From: Medicago truncatula
Taxonomy: Eukaryota > Streptophyta > Magnoliopsida > Fabales > Fabaceae
Direction of reading: 5' to 3'
Assembly (NCBI RefSeq): GCF_003473485.1
Contig: NC_053047.1
Location: 263,001 to 327,000, forward strand
DNA length: 64,000 nt
Part shown: positions 11,496 through 24,189 of the stretch, piece after piece
How positions within the stretch are numbered: position 1 is the first letter of the stretch
Layout of the letters: each line of letters begins with the position of its first letter
Notes under the pieces: generated by a model
Database searches by the model: none
The model's input: the letters and a program-made list of their open reading frames with translations, nothing else
What the model was told of the DNA's origin: nothing
Program-made: the position numbers and the translations under genes

Positions 11496-12029
11496 ATTTG
11501 TTTTTTAATAAGTTAGTTCATACAACATTGGAGGCTTTTCGAATAATTGATAAACTAATTTACTGTGAATAAATTAGCATATGATTGATAACAAATAAAT
11601 TAACCCATTTGAATCGGTATTGTTTGATAAAATTGAAGATTAAATTAATTTAGAAATAAGAAATGGAATGAATAAATATATTTAGTTAATATTTTTTATG
11701 TTAGAAATACTTAATTTTTTTAATTAGGATAGCATAGATAAAAGTTAAAGAAAAAATTGTAACTTAACGGAAATTGAGAGAAAAAAGCTACTAGAAATAT
11801 GATGTTTGAAGTAACTTGTTTGTTCATAAGGTGCAATTCATCTTACAATATTTATTTAGGTCATGTGATTTTTTTTTTAATTAACCATTCGGTTAACAGG
11901 AGAATGAAACTCTCGTAATTTTGAGTTTATCGTTTGATATAGTTCATCAATCATTTGAAATTATAATACTTTACAAGATCAAAAATCTATATTGGCTAGG
12001 AATAGCTAGATCACTAAATCCTTGGAGTT

Positions 12030-14155
12030 TCTTTTTTTTTTTTTTTTTAAAGAAAGGTACGTATATCATTTCATTAATAATAATGTTTTCAATACAACGA
12101 GGAACATGATAATGAATGGTGGGATTAGCTAAAAATGTGGCAGCCCTTGCTAGGATATGAGCCGCCTCATTTGCTTGTCGTCTGTTGAACTTTACCTTGG
12201 AGTTTGTAAAGTTGGAAGTGAACAATCGTCGGCATTCCAATAAAATATAACCAGTCTCTGAGACATCTACCCAGGTCTGATTAAAAGCATCTGTAATAGT
12301 TTTGGAGTCATAACAAAAATCCACCGAATCAAACGCCATGTCACTTAACCATTCTATTGCTTTATACAAAGCCAAAGCTTCTCCCATTACCACTGGACAC
12401 TTTGGGGAAATAGGGATTGATTGAGCCAAAATAAAAGTACCCTCCTCATCTCGGATGCATATACCAATGCCCGTCTTGTTGAATTGATCTCAGAAGGTTG
12501 CATCTATATTACACTTCACTCTACCTCGCGACGGTGGCTGCCAGCGAGACTGTCTAGTGCTGGAACTGCCCGCACCTGCTGCTACATCCGTGGGAATAGT
12601 AGAATTCCTTCCCTGCTCCAAGCTAACTGTCATACCTGAACTATTATGAGCAAAAAAAAAATTGCTTGCGGGTTCCTCACAGCTGGGGAGTAGTTGTTAG
12701 CTAGCTGCCAATCTTCTAGCATCCGCATCGCACGCTCCACCACTTGAGCCACCGTTTCTGAAACTTCTTGCCACAACTTTAGATTGTGGTGCTTCCATAT
12801 GCTCCAAACGGTAACAGCCAAGCGTTGCGAATCAGCAACTGATAACTCCTGCAGCAACTGGAAAACAATTTCACTTGCTGAATCCGTATGAAGCATCGCC
12901 CGGTTGACAGAATTCCACAAACCGCTACGCTGCCAGACCTGCACAGCAAGAGAGCATTCGAAAAATACATGTTTCGAGTCCTCGTATAAACTTTCACAAG
13001 AAACACAGTTTGTCGGGCAGTGCACCCCTTTGTCCTGGAGCCTTACACATGTAGGCAAACAAGCTCGACAAATACGCCAACATAGGTGCTTAACCTTCAG
13101 AGGACACTTCAGACGCCAGATACCACTCCAATTCCCTGGTCGTTGAAGATGTGATGTATCCACTAAGTCTGTCACACACAAACGATAAGCACTCTTCATC
13201 CGAGTACAAACCATTCTTTTCCGCCTTCCAAATTAACTTATCCTCGTGCACTTCATCAACGAGAGGTGTATGCAAAATCGACGAAGCAATATCAGGGCTG
13301 AAAACTTGCCGAATAACATCAATATTCCAAGTCTTCAGATATTGATTAATAAGACTATTTACTGCAAAATTCTGAACAAAATGAGCCCCCAAAATATTAT
13401 TTTCGATCTTGTTCCCGTCCACTAGCCACGGTTCATTGAGAATAGAGATAGACTCTCCAGACCCTATACACCAACGAGCTCCCCCACGAACAATGAACCT
13501 AGCGTTAAAAATGTTTCGCCATACATAACTCGGACTATGACCCAATCTAGCAGTTACATAATTACAAGTGGGAAAGTAACGTGCTTTGAAAATACGGGCC
13601 ACAAGAGAGGTTGGTTCATTCATAAACTTCCAGCCTTGCTTACCTAACATAGCCAAGTTAAAAGTTGTCAAGTCTTTAAATCCCATACCACCGTGAACCT
13701 TGTGCATAGAGAGTTTCTCCCAAGACAACCAATGAATACCCATGTTAGAACCTCCTCCAGCTCCCCACCAAAACGAGTTAATCATTTTCTCAATGGTAGA
13801 GATAAGAGTAGTAGGTAAAAGAAAGAGGCTCATAACATACGACGGAATTGCTTGCAACACTGACTTAATCATCACCTCACGTCCATCCTTAGAGAGACAC
13901 TTACTACTCCATGAGTTTATTTTGTGTCAAACACGGTCTTTGATATAAGCGAAAACAACATTTCTGTCTCTACCTACCATTGAAGGTAGACCGAGGTATT
14001 TACCTGTACCTAACACTACTTGCACACCCATAATATTAGTAATAGCAATTCTCAAAGCATCCGGAACATTACGACTGTAATAAATTTCGGACTTGGAAAG
14101 ACTAATAGTTTATCCAGAAGCCGCTTCATACATAGTAGGAATATTTTGCATAACA
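12030..14155 (-). mobile_element. 5'-truncated LINE (L1 clade non-LTR retrotransposon)
   Basis: On the minus strand, pieces of a plant LINE polyprotein follow in order. First comes the end of the reverse transcriptase with YLGLPSMVGRDRN and INSWSSKCLSKDGREV-like motifs (about 14090-13850). Next is the thumb/connection region PSYVMSLFLLP and GGMGFKDLTTFNLAMLGKQG, then a zf-RVT domain with CPLKVKHLCWRICRACLPTC and CESLYEDSKHVFFECSLAVQVW (about 13130-12920). Last is an RNase H-like domain with EALALYKAIEWLSDM and FNRRQANEAAHILARAA (about 12390-12150). A T-run at 12030-12048 is the poly(A) tail in this orientation. Everything upstream of the C-terminal half of the reverse transcriptase is missing, and the frame changes several times (near 13150 and 12500), so the copy is dead. 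Confidence 0.85.
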
Positions 14156-14433
14156 CGTTAAATAATAAATATTGTCATTTGATTTACTTGGAAATTATTT
14201 ACACTAATTAATGATGAAAAAAACTATAGAAAAATGCCAAAAAATGCAAAACTATAATCTTATCATAAGGCACATTATGACAAAGGAAAAATGAATACCT
14301 AACATTTTCAAATCAATTCAAATACTAAAAAAAAGAGTCAAATGCAATAGAAGAAGAAAAAGGAAAAAGAGTATTGAAATTGAAAAATTTCAGCACCCCG
14401 CGTTCGCGCTTCATTCCAAATTTTCAAACCCAA

Positions 14434-16348
14434 ATGGAATCCGAAGACGACGAATGGGAGCTTTGCTACGACGACGGCTTCGTCTACAAACGCCGCAAAC
14501 GCCGTCGTCTCAACTCACCGGAACCCTCAACAGCACCAGATCAGAACGCGTTAGAGAAGTTACGAAAAGAACGAAAGAAAACGACGCTTTTGAAGCTTAA
14601 ATCCAAGTATGAAAAGGAAATTGTTCAGTGGCAACATTTATCAAACACCTTAAGTGCATTGCAGCTTTCTTCTTCAAATCAGCTTAATGAGCAGCAACAG
14701 CAGCAAAATCAAAACTTGTCGATTCCTTCTACTTCTGGATCTGCTGAATCGTCTCTTCTTGATGATCTTCTCTCTCAGGTAACTTCACCATTCTTTGCAA
14801 TTTTCAAAGAAATTTTGTTTTTTGGGTATTGATAAATGGGTTTGAAATTTGTGTTTTTAAGCTACCCTTTATCGATTTTGGTCTTGATTTTGAATACTAT
14901 GAAAGAAAGTTTGAAAATTTGGGGTTATTGTGAAGTGGGTCTGAAATTTGGGTTTGTTAGAGTGAAATTCTGACAAAAAAAATTATGTTTTTTTTCTGTG
15001 TTTCTGTTGGATGTTGGAGTTTGAAGTGATTTATGTGAATAATGTCATGTGTATATGCTGTAACTCTACATTAAATTTCATGAATTTGTTGGTTTTAGGT
15101 TCAGCTGTAAACCTAGTCTGTGAAAATTTACTGCTTAGAAAGCATTGTTTGTCTAATAATTTGAAAATTTGGTAAATTGGGGCTTAGGAGTGTTTGAAAC
15201 TCACATGCATAACTGTGAGGTCTTGAATTCGAACCCGAGTCAAGGTGTGTAACCTAGCAATTTCGACATTGTGAGTTGAGCTAAACTTTACATACCGGAG
15301 TGTTTGGAAATGGAAGAAGTTAGAAGTTAGAAATATTAAAAAATATTTATGGAGATTTCTGGCTTTTATAATTTATCTCATGTTATTTCTGTTAGACTCT
15401 TAATGGAGTATATGAAAAATATCAATATGAGCTTAATTATTATGCATGGGTTACGTAAAAAAAATTATAAAAACATTCACCATATCTTATGGATTTGGAT
15501 TAGGCGCAGTCATTGTGTCATGTAGTATTGCGTCTCGTCGTCCAATCTGAATCAATGGCCGAGAACCATGTAATCTAAACTATCAGATCTCAAATCAATG
15601 GCCATGATCGCTTAAAGCTTGAAACTGTGTGCCAAAGTTACTGCGGTCAAGATAGCTTCTTAGTTCAGTTTATGAAAAATATGAATATGGACTTAATTGT
15701 TATGCATAGTTGGTGTAGAAAAAAATTATAAAAACATTTGTCATATCTTATGGATTTGGATTAGACGGAGTAACTGCGTAATGTAGTACTGTATCTTGCC
15801 CGTCCGATTTGAATTGATGGCTGAGATCGATTAACTGTGTATTTTGAACTGTCAGATCTCAAATCAACGAGTAAGATCACTTACAATGTGAAACTGCATG
15901 TTGCGGTATTTGCAACAAATCCCGGTCCATATCTTACCATAATACCATGTAAATATTTGTGCAGTTATTTTGAGAAATGATGAGTTGGATATGATTGATG
16001 GTTTGTGTCACACTGTTGCATCGGTGTGTATGATGATTAAACTCAATTAAGTAGCCATTCTTTCCGGCCTTGGAACATCCTTTGTAGAATTATATACTTG
16101 TTAATGTAACTGAACTGCATATGTAGTGAATGGTGTTGAATGTTGATGAGTTTGTCACTCTTAATTTAGTATTCTCAAACTTGCAGGTGGAAGCTCAGGA
16201 AGCAATCATTCATGATATTTCCAATTTATGCGACGTAGCCGAAGCAATGTGTTCTAAACAAGAAGAACAATATAAACAATCTTTGTTTGATCTACCAATC
16301 TGGTCTACACCACTTGAGCTAATGCAAGTGTTATGCTATGATGATTGA
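14434..16348 (+). CDS. Small plant protein of unknown function, basic N-terminus
   Basis: Two exons, 14434-14778 and 16187-16348, join in frame at CTCTCTCAG|GTGGAAGCT to 168 residues. The start MESEDDEWELCYDDGF is preferred over a Met 60 bases upstream because it opens the acidic, Trp-containing part that looks conserved. A KRRKRRRLN cluster near residue 20 is a likely nuclear localisation signal. A Lys-rich helix (about 40-75), a Gln-rich stretch and the C-terminal helix EAQEAIIHDISNLCDVAEAMC follow. I recall similar unnamed plant proteins with that C-terminal motif but no function. The 1.4-kb intron holds a tandem duplication and a SINE-like fragment. A gene is likely because the splice is clean and the second exon is conserved in character. 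Confidence 0.75.
15183..15295 (+). repeat. SINE-like fragment in intron
   Basis: Contains an A-box-like ggcttaggagtg, a B-box-like gaattcgaaccc about 45 bases downstream, and a short tail. Resembles tRNA-derived SINE heads seen elsewhere in the window; no flanking duplication found. Confidence 0.4.
15407..15910 (+). repeat. Tandem duplication, two copies of about 255-260 bp
   Basis: Two head-to-tail copies begin at 15407 and 15667. Shared words include tatgaaaaatat, acttaatt-ttatgcat, aaaattataaaaacatt, catatcttatggatttgga and atcagatctcaaatcaa-type sequence. By eye about a fifth to a quarter of positions differ, so the duplication is old. It lies wholly inside an intron. Confidence 0.8.
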
Positions 16349-17470
16349 AACAAGTTCTATTTTATACCATTCTCTTGGTAATTATGTTAAGTTCAAAGGA
16401 GGGTCTACACTGTTCAACAAACAATTACATTAATTGTAACTGTTAAATGCAATGATGTTAAATAGGTTCGACCACTGGCAGTAAATATTCTTAGATTATT
16501 GATTGATTGTATTTAAAAGCATCCAACTTCTGGCTGGAGTCATCCAATTAGAATTAGCTTATGTTGAATGTAAAGAGTGAGAAGGTAGTTTGAGTTAAGT
16601 AGTTTTGCATGTTTGGAATGTTGGAATATTAAATGAGATCATGAATATTGTGCGGTTTCTGACTGATTTTCTCTTGTATTTGCCACTCTTACAATGACTA
16701 TTTCACATGATGCTTGAAGATATGATATGAATTCAAAACTACTGAATTCAATTTACTACTTAACTATTGTGTAGTTTCTGACTAACTTTTTTTCTTTTTT
16801 TTTTTTTTTTTGTATTTCCTGCTGTTACTACATGATGAGCATTACACATGATGCTTGAAGATATGATATTATGAATTCATTGTAGGACACCCCTAATTAT
16901 ATGCATAAGATTTCTTGGTGCCAAGCCAAGTTGGTTAAGTCTCCAGTTCTTATTTTTAGTTTCATTATGAGACCAGTGGCAATGGCAAGCCATAATCTAA
17001 GCTGTTGACTTGATAGGTTTTTGCGTAAACCATAATGACATTAAATTGATATAGTCGTAGATGCATTTGAAATTAAGCTAAATATGTTATGTTTGCATTT
17101 GATAACAAATTCAAACGAAGTGATAAACTTGAGTAACATCAAATATTGATGATGTGAATGGCTAAATTGATAATGGTACTATAATTTTGGAAATCAAATT
17201 GGGTACTTGGGTATTTACTAGCAAAAAAAGGTACTTTCCCGAATTCTGAATCATTGAAGATTTGTATCCATATGCACGATACAAATATAAATCTCAGTAC
17301 ATAAACCTCTCAACAACAAAAAAACTGGACCATATTCAACCCATGTGTTTTCATTTTTAAATTCATCCATAAAAAAACATGAATCTCATATTGAAAATTC
17401 CAACTCATAATTAATGGGATGGATATGCTTCTTCTGGAGAACAACTAATCTTCAGAGTTAGACAAGTACA
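16349..17470. other. Convergent intergenic stretch
   Basis: The 3' flanks of the small plant gene (+) and glucuronokinase (-). The word atgatgcttgaagatatgat occurs at about 16708 and 16850, an imperfect direct repeat of about 140-bp period (16660-16745 and 16765-16885). A T-run is at 16792-16812. No gene seen. Confidence 0.5.
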
Positions 17471-20400
17471 TTACATCTTCAAGATTTTCAAGTCCGCTTC
17501 ATTTAAACGAGAAGGAAAAGGTTCAAGAGGTATCAAAACAAATCCTGCTTTATGACATTCATCCTCAAGAAGCTTTGCTTGAGAAGTCCCCTCAGGACAA
17601 TATGCAACAACAGCTCCTCCGCTACCTGTAAATTTTGACGCCGCTCCAACCTTCCTAGCAACCTCTACCATTTTTATGTTCACATCACCAAGTGCATCAT
17701 CTCCAAACATTAACCTGTACAATATATAAATACCAATAACAGAGTTTAATACAAGTACAATACAAGAATTCAATTTTCCCATTACTTTAATTAGTTGGCA
17801 TGAATAAAAATCATGATTTGCAATTTTTATGATATAGTAAGTGTACTAAAGCCTTCTTCAACAAAAAATAAGTGTACTGCAGCAATTTATGTGTGACATC
17901 ATAAAGACACGTCCCAGAGAATGTTTAAAGAAAAATGACTGTGTAAACTAGGGAAAAATTAAAGTAGGTTATGAGAGTATATTAGGCGAGATGATAGCTC
18001 TTTTATTCGGGTGTTAGGTGGAGAGGACCATTTGCCTATTTGTTTGGACAAAAGGTGAGTGAGCCTTGAGATTTACCAGATTAGTAGTAGTGGTCCTTAG
18101 CTTGAGATGATTATGAAATGTGGTCCTTAAGGATTTTGCAAAGCATAATCATATATGATGGACTACAAAGCTTAAAGAAATATCTTTTGTCACTTTGTTG
18201 TTTAATTCCTCTTGAGATTCTATGTGACTACCTCATGTCCGGTGTCCCTTTCAAAATTTTCAAATTATCCGGAAGTTAGACAGCCAGCATGGAGCTTGTC
18301 TGTGTGGCATCTTTCTTGTGGATAAAGCCTTGTTTTATATTAGATGCCAGACCCTTGTTGAATACGATGTTCTAAATTTTTAAGAGCCGGCAGTGGAAGA
18401 ACTTGTGTCGTACTTTAAATTGTGCTTATTGTATGTATATTCATGAATTATGTGAAACTTTTACAACTGGGGTTTAGCACAAGTGGTTGCTGCACAGTGT
18501 GTGAAAATGTTGGAAATCCAACGATACTGAGTTCAACTCCTACTGATCAATAAATTAGTACACTGGAGTTAAGTTGTAAAGTTAATAGGCTTGCTTAGAT
18601 TAGTGCTAAGTCTATATGCTGGTCATAGTTTAGAGCTTTTAGTGGGGACCAAAGAACCAAGGGATGGACTACCTATCAATAAGTAAGTTGATGTTTAAGT
18701 TTCAAAGTTGGATTTTTTAAATGATCAATTATAAAAAATCAAATGGTCCAAGTCCAACTATATGTAATGATACAGAAAACATAGCAATTACCTTCGCAGG
18801 TCAAAATTTCGATTCATGAGGGCTGCCAGTTTGGAATAGTTCTTTTCTTCTAATGCAGTCTTTCCTTCTTTCGCAATACATGCCACTTCAAGCATTGATG
18901 TCACAATGAACTCATCACCATCAAGCCACCTCTGCCGTACTTTACTATGAACCTACATGTTAGTATCATCAATTAAAATTAAAATTTGTTTATATATGAA
19001 AAACCAAATTAAGCGAACTTCCTCGTGCTCTTATTAGAAATGATAGCCCAAAATATCACTTTATAGTGTTTAGTGCTATCTCCAACATGCTGAATAACAG
19101 TGCATCAAATTAGCAGTCAAATACAACAGATAAAAAAGCCTCTTCTTAGCCTCAGAGCACATGCTACAGCAAACATCTCTTATTTTAGAGAAAAGAATCG
19201 GGAAATTTATGTAAGTAAGCATATGAAATATATCTCAGAAAAAACATACTTGCAAGAAACATAACATGCAAGTTAGGTGTGATGTAATAACACTATTGTA
19301 AAAGGTACAAACAGGGAGCATACATATACATAATAATAATAATAATAAGAACAAAGATAAAGCCATTCAATGACACTAACCTTCCCAGAATCACTAGGAT
19401 TCGCTGCATAGATAAGGTATAGAGGTGGGAGCAGACTCAAATCCATTGGTATATAAATTCCATGCCCTAGTTTATCCATGTTTTCCTTGTTGAAGTCCTA
19501 TAAAAGCAGAGAAAGTCGCATCACATGATTAATAGGTATTCATGATAAACATTTGAAAACGAATGCTTTGATCGAAATTAAACAATGTACCATGTAAACT
19601 AGTCCACCATAAACTTGCGCCACCCGATCTTGAAGACCTGCAACTATTCCAAGTTCTTTCTCTGCGGCAAGGATAAGGTTAGGCCTCACCTCCACCTTGA
19701 TTAGATGCCTGACTTTGTAGAAATCAAGAAAGCAGTTCAAGGCAGCACACACAATCCCACTAGAGCCCGAAAGTCCACTCTGAAACACAAAATTCAAAAC
19801 ATAATTCATACTACTTCCTCAGAAAAACAACAGATTGAAATATGAAAAGGAAACTGTTTACACTAATAATAAATAATGAATGAGTGAATCCGGCTAAGAA
19901 TAGCTTCAGGGCACTGTACTGGTTAATAAACAAAAGAAAGACCGTAAGGGCACTTGCTAAATAACAAAAGTTGAAGTTTTATAGAAGAACACAGTATTTA
20001 ACAATTATGTGACCTTAAAAAGACGTAACAGGGCTTAAAATCATACCCTCAAGTACATTAACAAGGATCATAACAATAGAGTACACAAAATCAGCAATGA
20101 TAGTGTGATGAGTTTATGACTCTAATAGATAGATAAATGGTTTACATTCAACACAAGAAAAAGGTAGTGAGTGATATAAACAATTTTACACTTTCAACAA
20201 ATTACAATCATCCATATGCCTTACTTCATAAATAGTTCATATGAAAGTCAAACATTTGATAATGATCTGATGATTATGATTGATCGACTGTGTAAAAACT
20301 CTTGACACTGATTGTGTGCACTCAACACATCACAAATTGTTAACGATCTGAAAACATAAAAACTCTTAAAGCTGACAGTGTATATGAATTAAACCCATAA

Positions 20401-20921
20401 ATAAATTATAACAAGAGAATTATATACCTGACGAGGGATGTTAGTATCATAGGAAAGAGTGAAATTGGTATGATGAAGATGAATATTATTATCTTTACAA
20501 TAATTATAAAAAACTTTATAAATAGCCATAAGCAATCGAACTCCTCCATAATAACCTTCAGCATTTATCCTATCAACCTGCATATCATAACACAAACATG
20601 CATTAATCATTTATACTATAAAACATAGATGATGATAATGAGAACAAAAGATGGACATGCAAATGAAAATGAAAGAGAGAAATATACCAATTGATGATTG
20701 GAAGAGAAGTTGACAAGATCATGAGTAGGATGAGGTTGAATGATGAGTTCAATGGAAGGAATGAGCTTAACGGTGGCAAAGAAATTGGAAATACTGAAAG
20801 CGATAGTATTGCCGTAATATACATCGCTTGGATTTCCTAACAATCCAACTCTTGCATATGCTTTGTGTTCAATCACCACCGCCGCCGCCGCTGCATGATC
20901 ATCATCACCACCTCCTTCCAT
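17471..20921 (-). CDS. GLCAK: Glucuronokinase (GHMP kinase family)
   Basis: Phosphorylates D-glucuronic acid at C1 with ATP in the cytosol, feeding the myo-inositol oxygenase salvage route to UDP-glucuronate for cell-wall sugars. Six exons, 20688-20921, 20428-20577, 19591-19779, 19381-19497, 18792-18952 and 17471-17714, join in frame to 364 residues, close to Arabidopsis glucuronokinase. Motifs: ARVGLLGNPSDVYYGN near residue 22, the ATP-binding GHMP loop SGLSGSSGIVCAALN at the start of exon 3, EKELGIVAGLQDRVAQVYGG, NPSDSGKVHS, and the C-terminal GHMP motif ASKFTGSGGAVVAYCPEG. The first residues are acidic with a poly-Ala tract coded by a GCC/GCT repeat. The 5' leader holds a (GA)n run. No breaks seen. 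Confidence 0.95.
18468..18620 (+). repeat. SINE-like fragment in glucuronokinase intron 5
   Basis: An A-box-like tttagcacaagtggttg and a B-box-like gagttcaactcc lie about 60 bases apart, followed by a non-tRNA body. No clear target duplication or A-tail. Confidence 0.4.
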
Positions 20922-20930
20922 TTTGATTCA

Positions 20931-20960
20931 CCTCTTTCTCTCTCTCTCTCTCTCTCTCTT
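20931..20960 (-). repeat. (GA)n microsatellite in glucuronokinase 5' leader
   Basis: A CT run on the plus strand, so GA in the sense of the gene, ending about 10 bases before the ATG. GA tracts are common in plant 5' leaders and bind GAGA-type factors; effect here unknown. Confidence 0.8.
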
Positions 20961-21111
20961 TTATGACAAATCAATTCAATCTAGCACCGTTTTATTAGAC
21001 CAAAATAACTCAGCTCATACCGTACTCGTGACATGTCAAGACAGGTGGAAATACGGCCGGACAAGCCTAATTTTGTTTAAAGATCTAGTTAACCAGTGTC
21101 TTTTTTTTTAA

Positions 21112-22067
21112 ATATTAAAAAAAATTAATTTTGAATAAGTTGATTATACAAACTTAACCACTACAGAAACTTGAGATGTTTTCATCAGAGAGGATCATCC
21201 CTGTTAAAATTATAGCGGACTCATTCAACATTTATATATCATTCATTAAAGAGATGTCTACGTATTGACAATAAGAGTTGAACTTCCATTTATTTTTAGA
21301 TTCAATCAATTCGTTTATTTATTATCAACTATTTCCAAATAATATTTTACAAGTTAGTTTATTAGTATTATAATAGATTTTAATTTTTAGAGTTTATAGC
21401 AAAAGTTTTAGATGAAAAACCAATTTTAGCACGTATTGCTTGTGCATTGTATTTTGAAATTGATCATGTGACATAGAAGAATGATGGTCTTCTATTATAT
21501 GTAATGTAAAACTATTTTACATGTCCATTAGATTTTAATTTTTAATCTACGTAAATATAGCTCAATTTATAAGAATATTGTATATTATATTACTATAAAT
21601 CTATATGTTCGAACCTTAAAAATGTAATATCTAGTTACATACTATTTTAAAAAATTAATAAAATTTATGTTACAAAATATTTTGTTTTTACAGAAATACA
21701 AAATGTAAATTTTTTGTCGGTAGTCCTAAAGATCTCTATATTATTTATAATAATGTGTCACCAACCATGCTCTTAACTTAAAATATATGAATTCCTTGTG
21801 ATTGGGTCTTATCCTAAAATTAGTTTCCGTGTGAGAATGAGGTGGCGACAACTCTTTGCGTATATCTTTTGTAACCTTCCACGATGAATGAAGCCAACAT
21901 GTCATGTTTTATTTTTGTTTATTTATGGATGGATTGTATGGTGGGGTCATAAAACATGGTCCAGTGGAAAAAGCCTAGTCAGGTGCTTTACGTGTGGAAT
22001 TGAAAGCTGTTTCACATCACTTCAAAACTTAAATATGGTATTTGTAGTAGTTTCTTTGTTTATGAGA
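21112..22067. other. Intergenic stretch without recognisable genes
   Basis: AT-rich sequence upstream of glucuronokinase. The 111-residue frame starting at 21888 runs into the dispersed repeat at 22068 and has no family resemblance. Confidence 0.5.
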
Positions 22068-22248
22068 AATGATATTTCAACAACTATTTTTTATAATTTT
22101 TGTGATAATTTTTTCTCTCACATTTATGTTATGTTTTTAATTTTTCTCTCTATTGCTTTGATTTTTGTGTCAATATATCATTTTCTTTGTAAAATTTTGG
22201 TTGTCACAAAAATTGTCATCTAAAGGAATGTTTAAATAACACAACTCC
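22068..22248 (+). repeat. Dispersed repeat, copy B
   Basis: Matches the minus strand of 23-270, sharing gagaaatgatattt, attgctttgattttt, gtgtcaatat and ttttggttgtc, and ending in aaataac. Probably an end of the same MITE-type family. Confidence 0.55.
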
Positions 22249-22872
22249 CTCTTTGTTTAAAGTCTCCATAGCTCAAATTTCTAAATGATAAGTGTAAAAT
22301 ATCATATTTTTAGTTAATTTTTAAGATGAGATTCATTCAAACTCATTTAACATGAGTTGGGGTTAAAAATTAAATTATCTAAATTGGACTCAAACACATG
22401 TTAGGTAGTTTATTTAAGGGCATTGAAATTGCAATGTCAAAATCATTACTCAGATTTTCACATCGATAATTGTATTTGAACACCTTTTTGATAGTTTTTA
22501 AGAATGGATTTAAACTCATAACAAATAAAACTAATGATCACGTGAATTAATTATGAATTTTGAAATGGAGGTCGTTATGAAGTTGACCCCAAGCTCTACA
22601 AGGAAGCACACTAGTAGGTAGGGGAGGAGGTGTTATATATGTTTGTTGGAAATATTTCATCAGAATGGACCAAATACAAAGTACTATTGTCGAAGAACAA
22701 TCACATTGTACCTATAAGTGGCAGAGAGATCTTGTTAGAGATGAGAAGAATTCGTACTATAAATGTGACGTGTATGACAAGAAAACATTTGGTAGGTAGT
22801 CATCATCGGACGGATGTACTACAAAATAGAAGAGGATATAGGTTACTATTTATGAGACATAAAGACAAATGA

Positions 22873-23043
22873 ATGATGATATTTGTATAATTATTTTATT
22901 ATAATTTTTAAGATAATTAATTTTTTTTATTTGACAAAATTAATAGAGATAAAAAGTGGAAAAAGAGTAAGAACGCAATAAAAGTATGAAAGAAAAAACT
23001 GTAGAACATTATTTTAAAATGGTTGTATAAATATCATTTTTCG
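22873..23043. mobile_element. MITE-like hairpin
   Basis: The left end aatgatgatatttgtata pairs with the right end tataaatatcatttttc, and ttattttattataat pairs loosely with attattttaaaatgg. About 170 bp, non-coding. The gatatttgtat end word also occurs in the 23-270 repeat, so they may be related. Confidence 0.55.
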
Positions 23044-23211
23044 ATATGAACAGCGTAATGTAGAAAACTTTTTGGCCTAAAACAAAATTTGTAGAAATGT
23101 CTACTAGAAGTATCTTTGCTCATAACAATCATTTTATCATTTAATTTTAATTTTATTTTACTAAGCCATCTAAAGGGTTGTTCCCCTAAAAAAAAGGAGA
23201 AGCTCTTCTAT

Positions 23212-23372
23212 GAACACAACTCTAAATAAAAAATATTTGAGCACATTCATATCAAATAAAAAAATTAAAAGAGAATAAAATCAAATGACGTTGATTGATG
23301 TGATTAAATTATTTTTTGTTTTAATTTTTTCATTTGATGTGAGTTTCATTAAATGTTTTGTATTTTGGGTTC
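23212..23372. mobile_element. MITE-like inverted repeat
   Basis: The left arm gaacacaactctaaataaa...catatcaaataaaaaaatta pairs imperfectly with the right arm taattttttcatttgatgtg...ttgggttc. About 160 bp with a loop near 23290. Non-coding. Confidence 0.55.
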
Positions 23373-24189
23373 TGACGATAAAAGAATTGCTAAAAAAAAG
23401 ATAAGGGTTGTTATTAGATAATATTACTTAGGGGTGTAAACCAATTCAAGAGCGTTTAGATGAGATGACACGAGTCTCTTCTAGCTTAACTAAGGTCTTG
23501 AGTTTGAATCCAGCTTTGGGCATGCAACACATTAAAACTCTTATGGAGAGTTTGCCGTCCATTTAGGTCCCACAAAACTCAAGGGATTAGTCGTCACAGT
23601 TGCACACGGAGGATACCCGATTTACCCCAAAAAACTAAGGGTGTAAACGAGAAAAGTCGAGCTAAATATGTTTTTGACAATAAGTTGGGCTAAATACTTA
23701 ATGCTTGAACTTGACTTGTGAAAAAATAAACGATTTGTATTCAATTCACTTATTTAAACAAGATCGTTAGTACCGTTCATCCTTGTAGGAAATTGTTTAA
23801 CCTAACACGGTGGGGTTGTGATTCTCTCCATTTTTCAAAAGAAATGAAAATGTTATTACTGTAGTTTTGTAAGTAAATAAATGGTCTAAATGTATGTATT
23901 TTTAGAATTTGTGATATTAATTAGATATTTATCCTTTCAAAAATTAATTAGATATTTATATTTCAAAACTATAGAAATGAAGATGTTTGTTTATTAAATT
24001 GAGAGGATATCGACTCAATTTAGTCTAAACATATTAAAAATTTAACAAAGCATAATTAACTTAGGGTAGATTAATCACTTATGTTCAACATATCAAATTT
24101 TGATTACCATAAGGATAAAGTCAAAACCTTCTTTTAGTTAAAAGACCTTGATCTATAGGAGATAGTTAAAGGTGGCTATACTGCTCTTG
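23373..24189. other. Intergenic stretch with a SINE-like piece
   Basis: About 23440-23640 contains a B-box-like gagtttgaatccagc and a body ending in a cacggaggatacccgatttac word, a style seen in tRNA-derived repeats. No genes recognised. Confidence 0.35.

Noticed and set aside
21888-22223. 111-residue plus-strand frame with hydrophobic C-terminus
   Set aside because: Its second half is the dispersed repeat also found at 23-270; the first half resembles nothing.
22630-22872. 80-residue plus-strand frame (MLYMFVGNISSEW...)
   Set aside because: No family resemblance, AT-rich surroundings and a MITE directly after it; not supportable as a gene.
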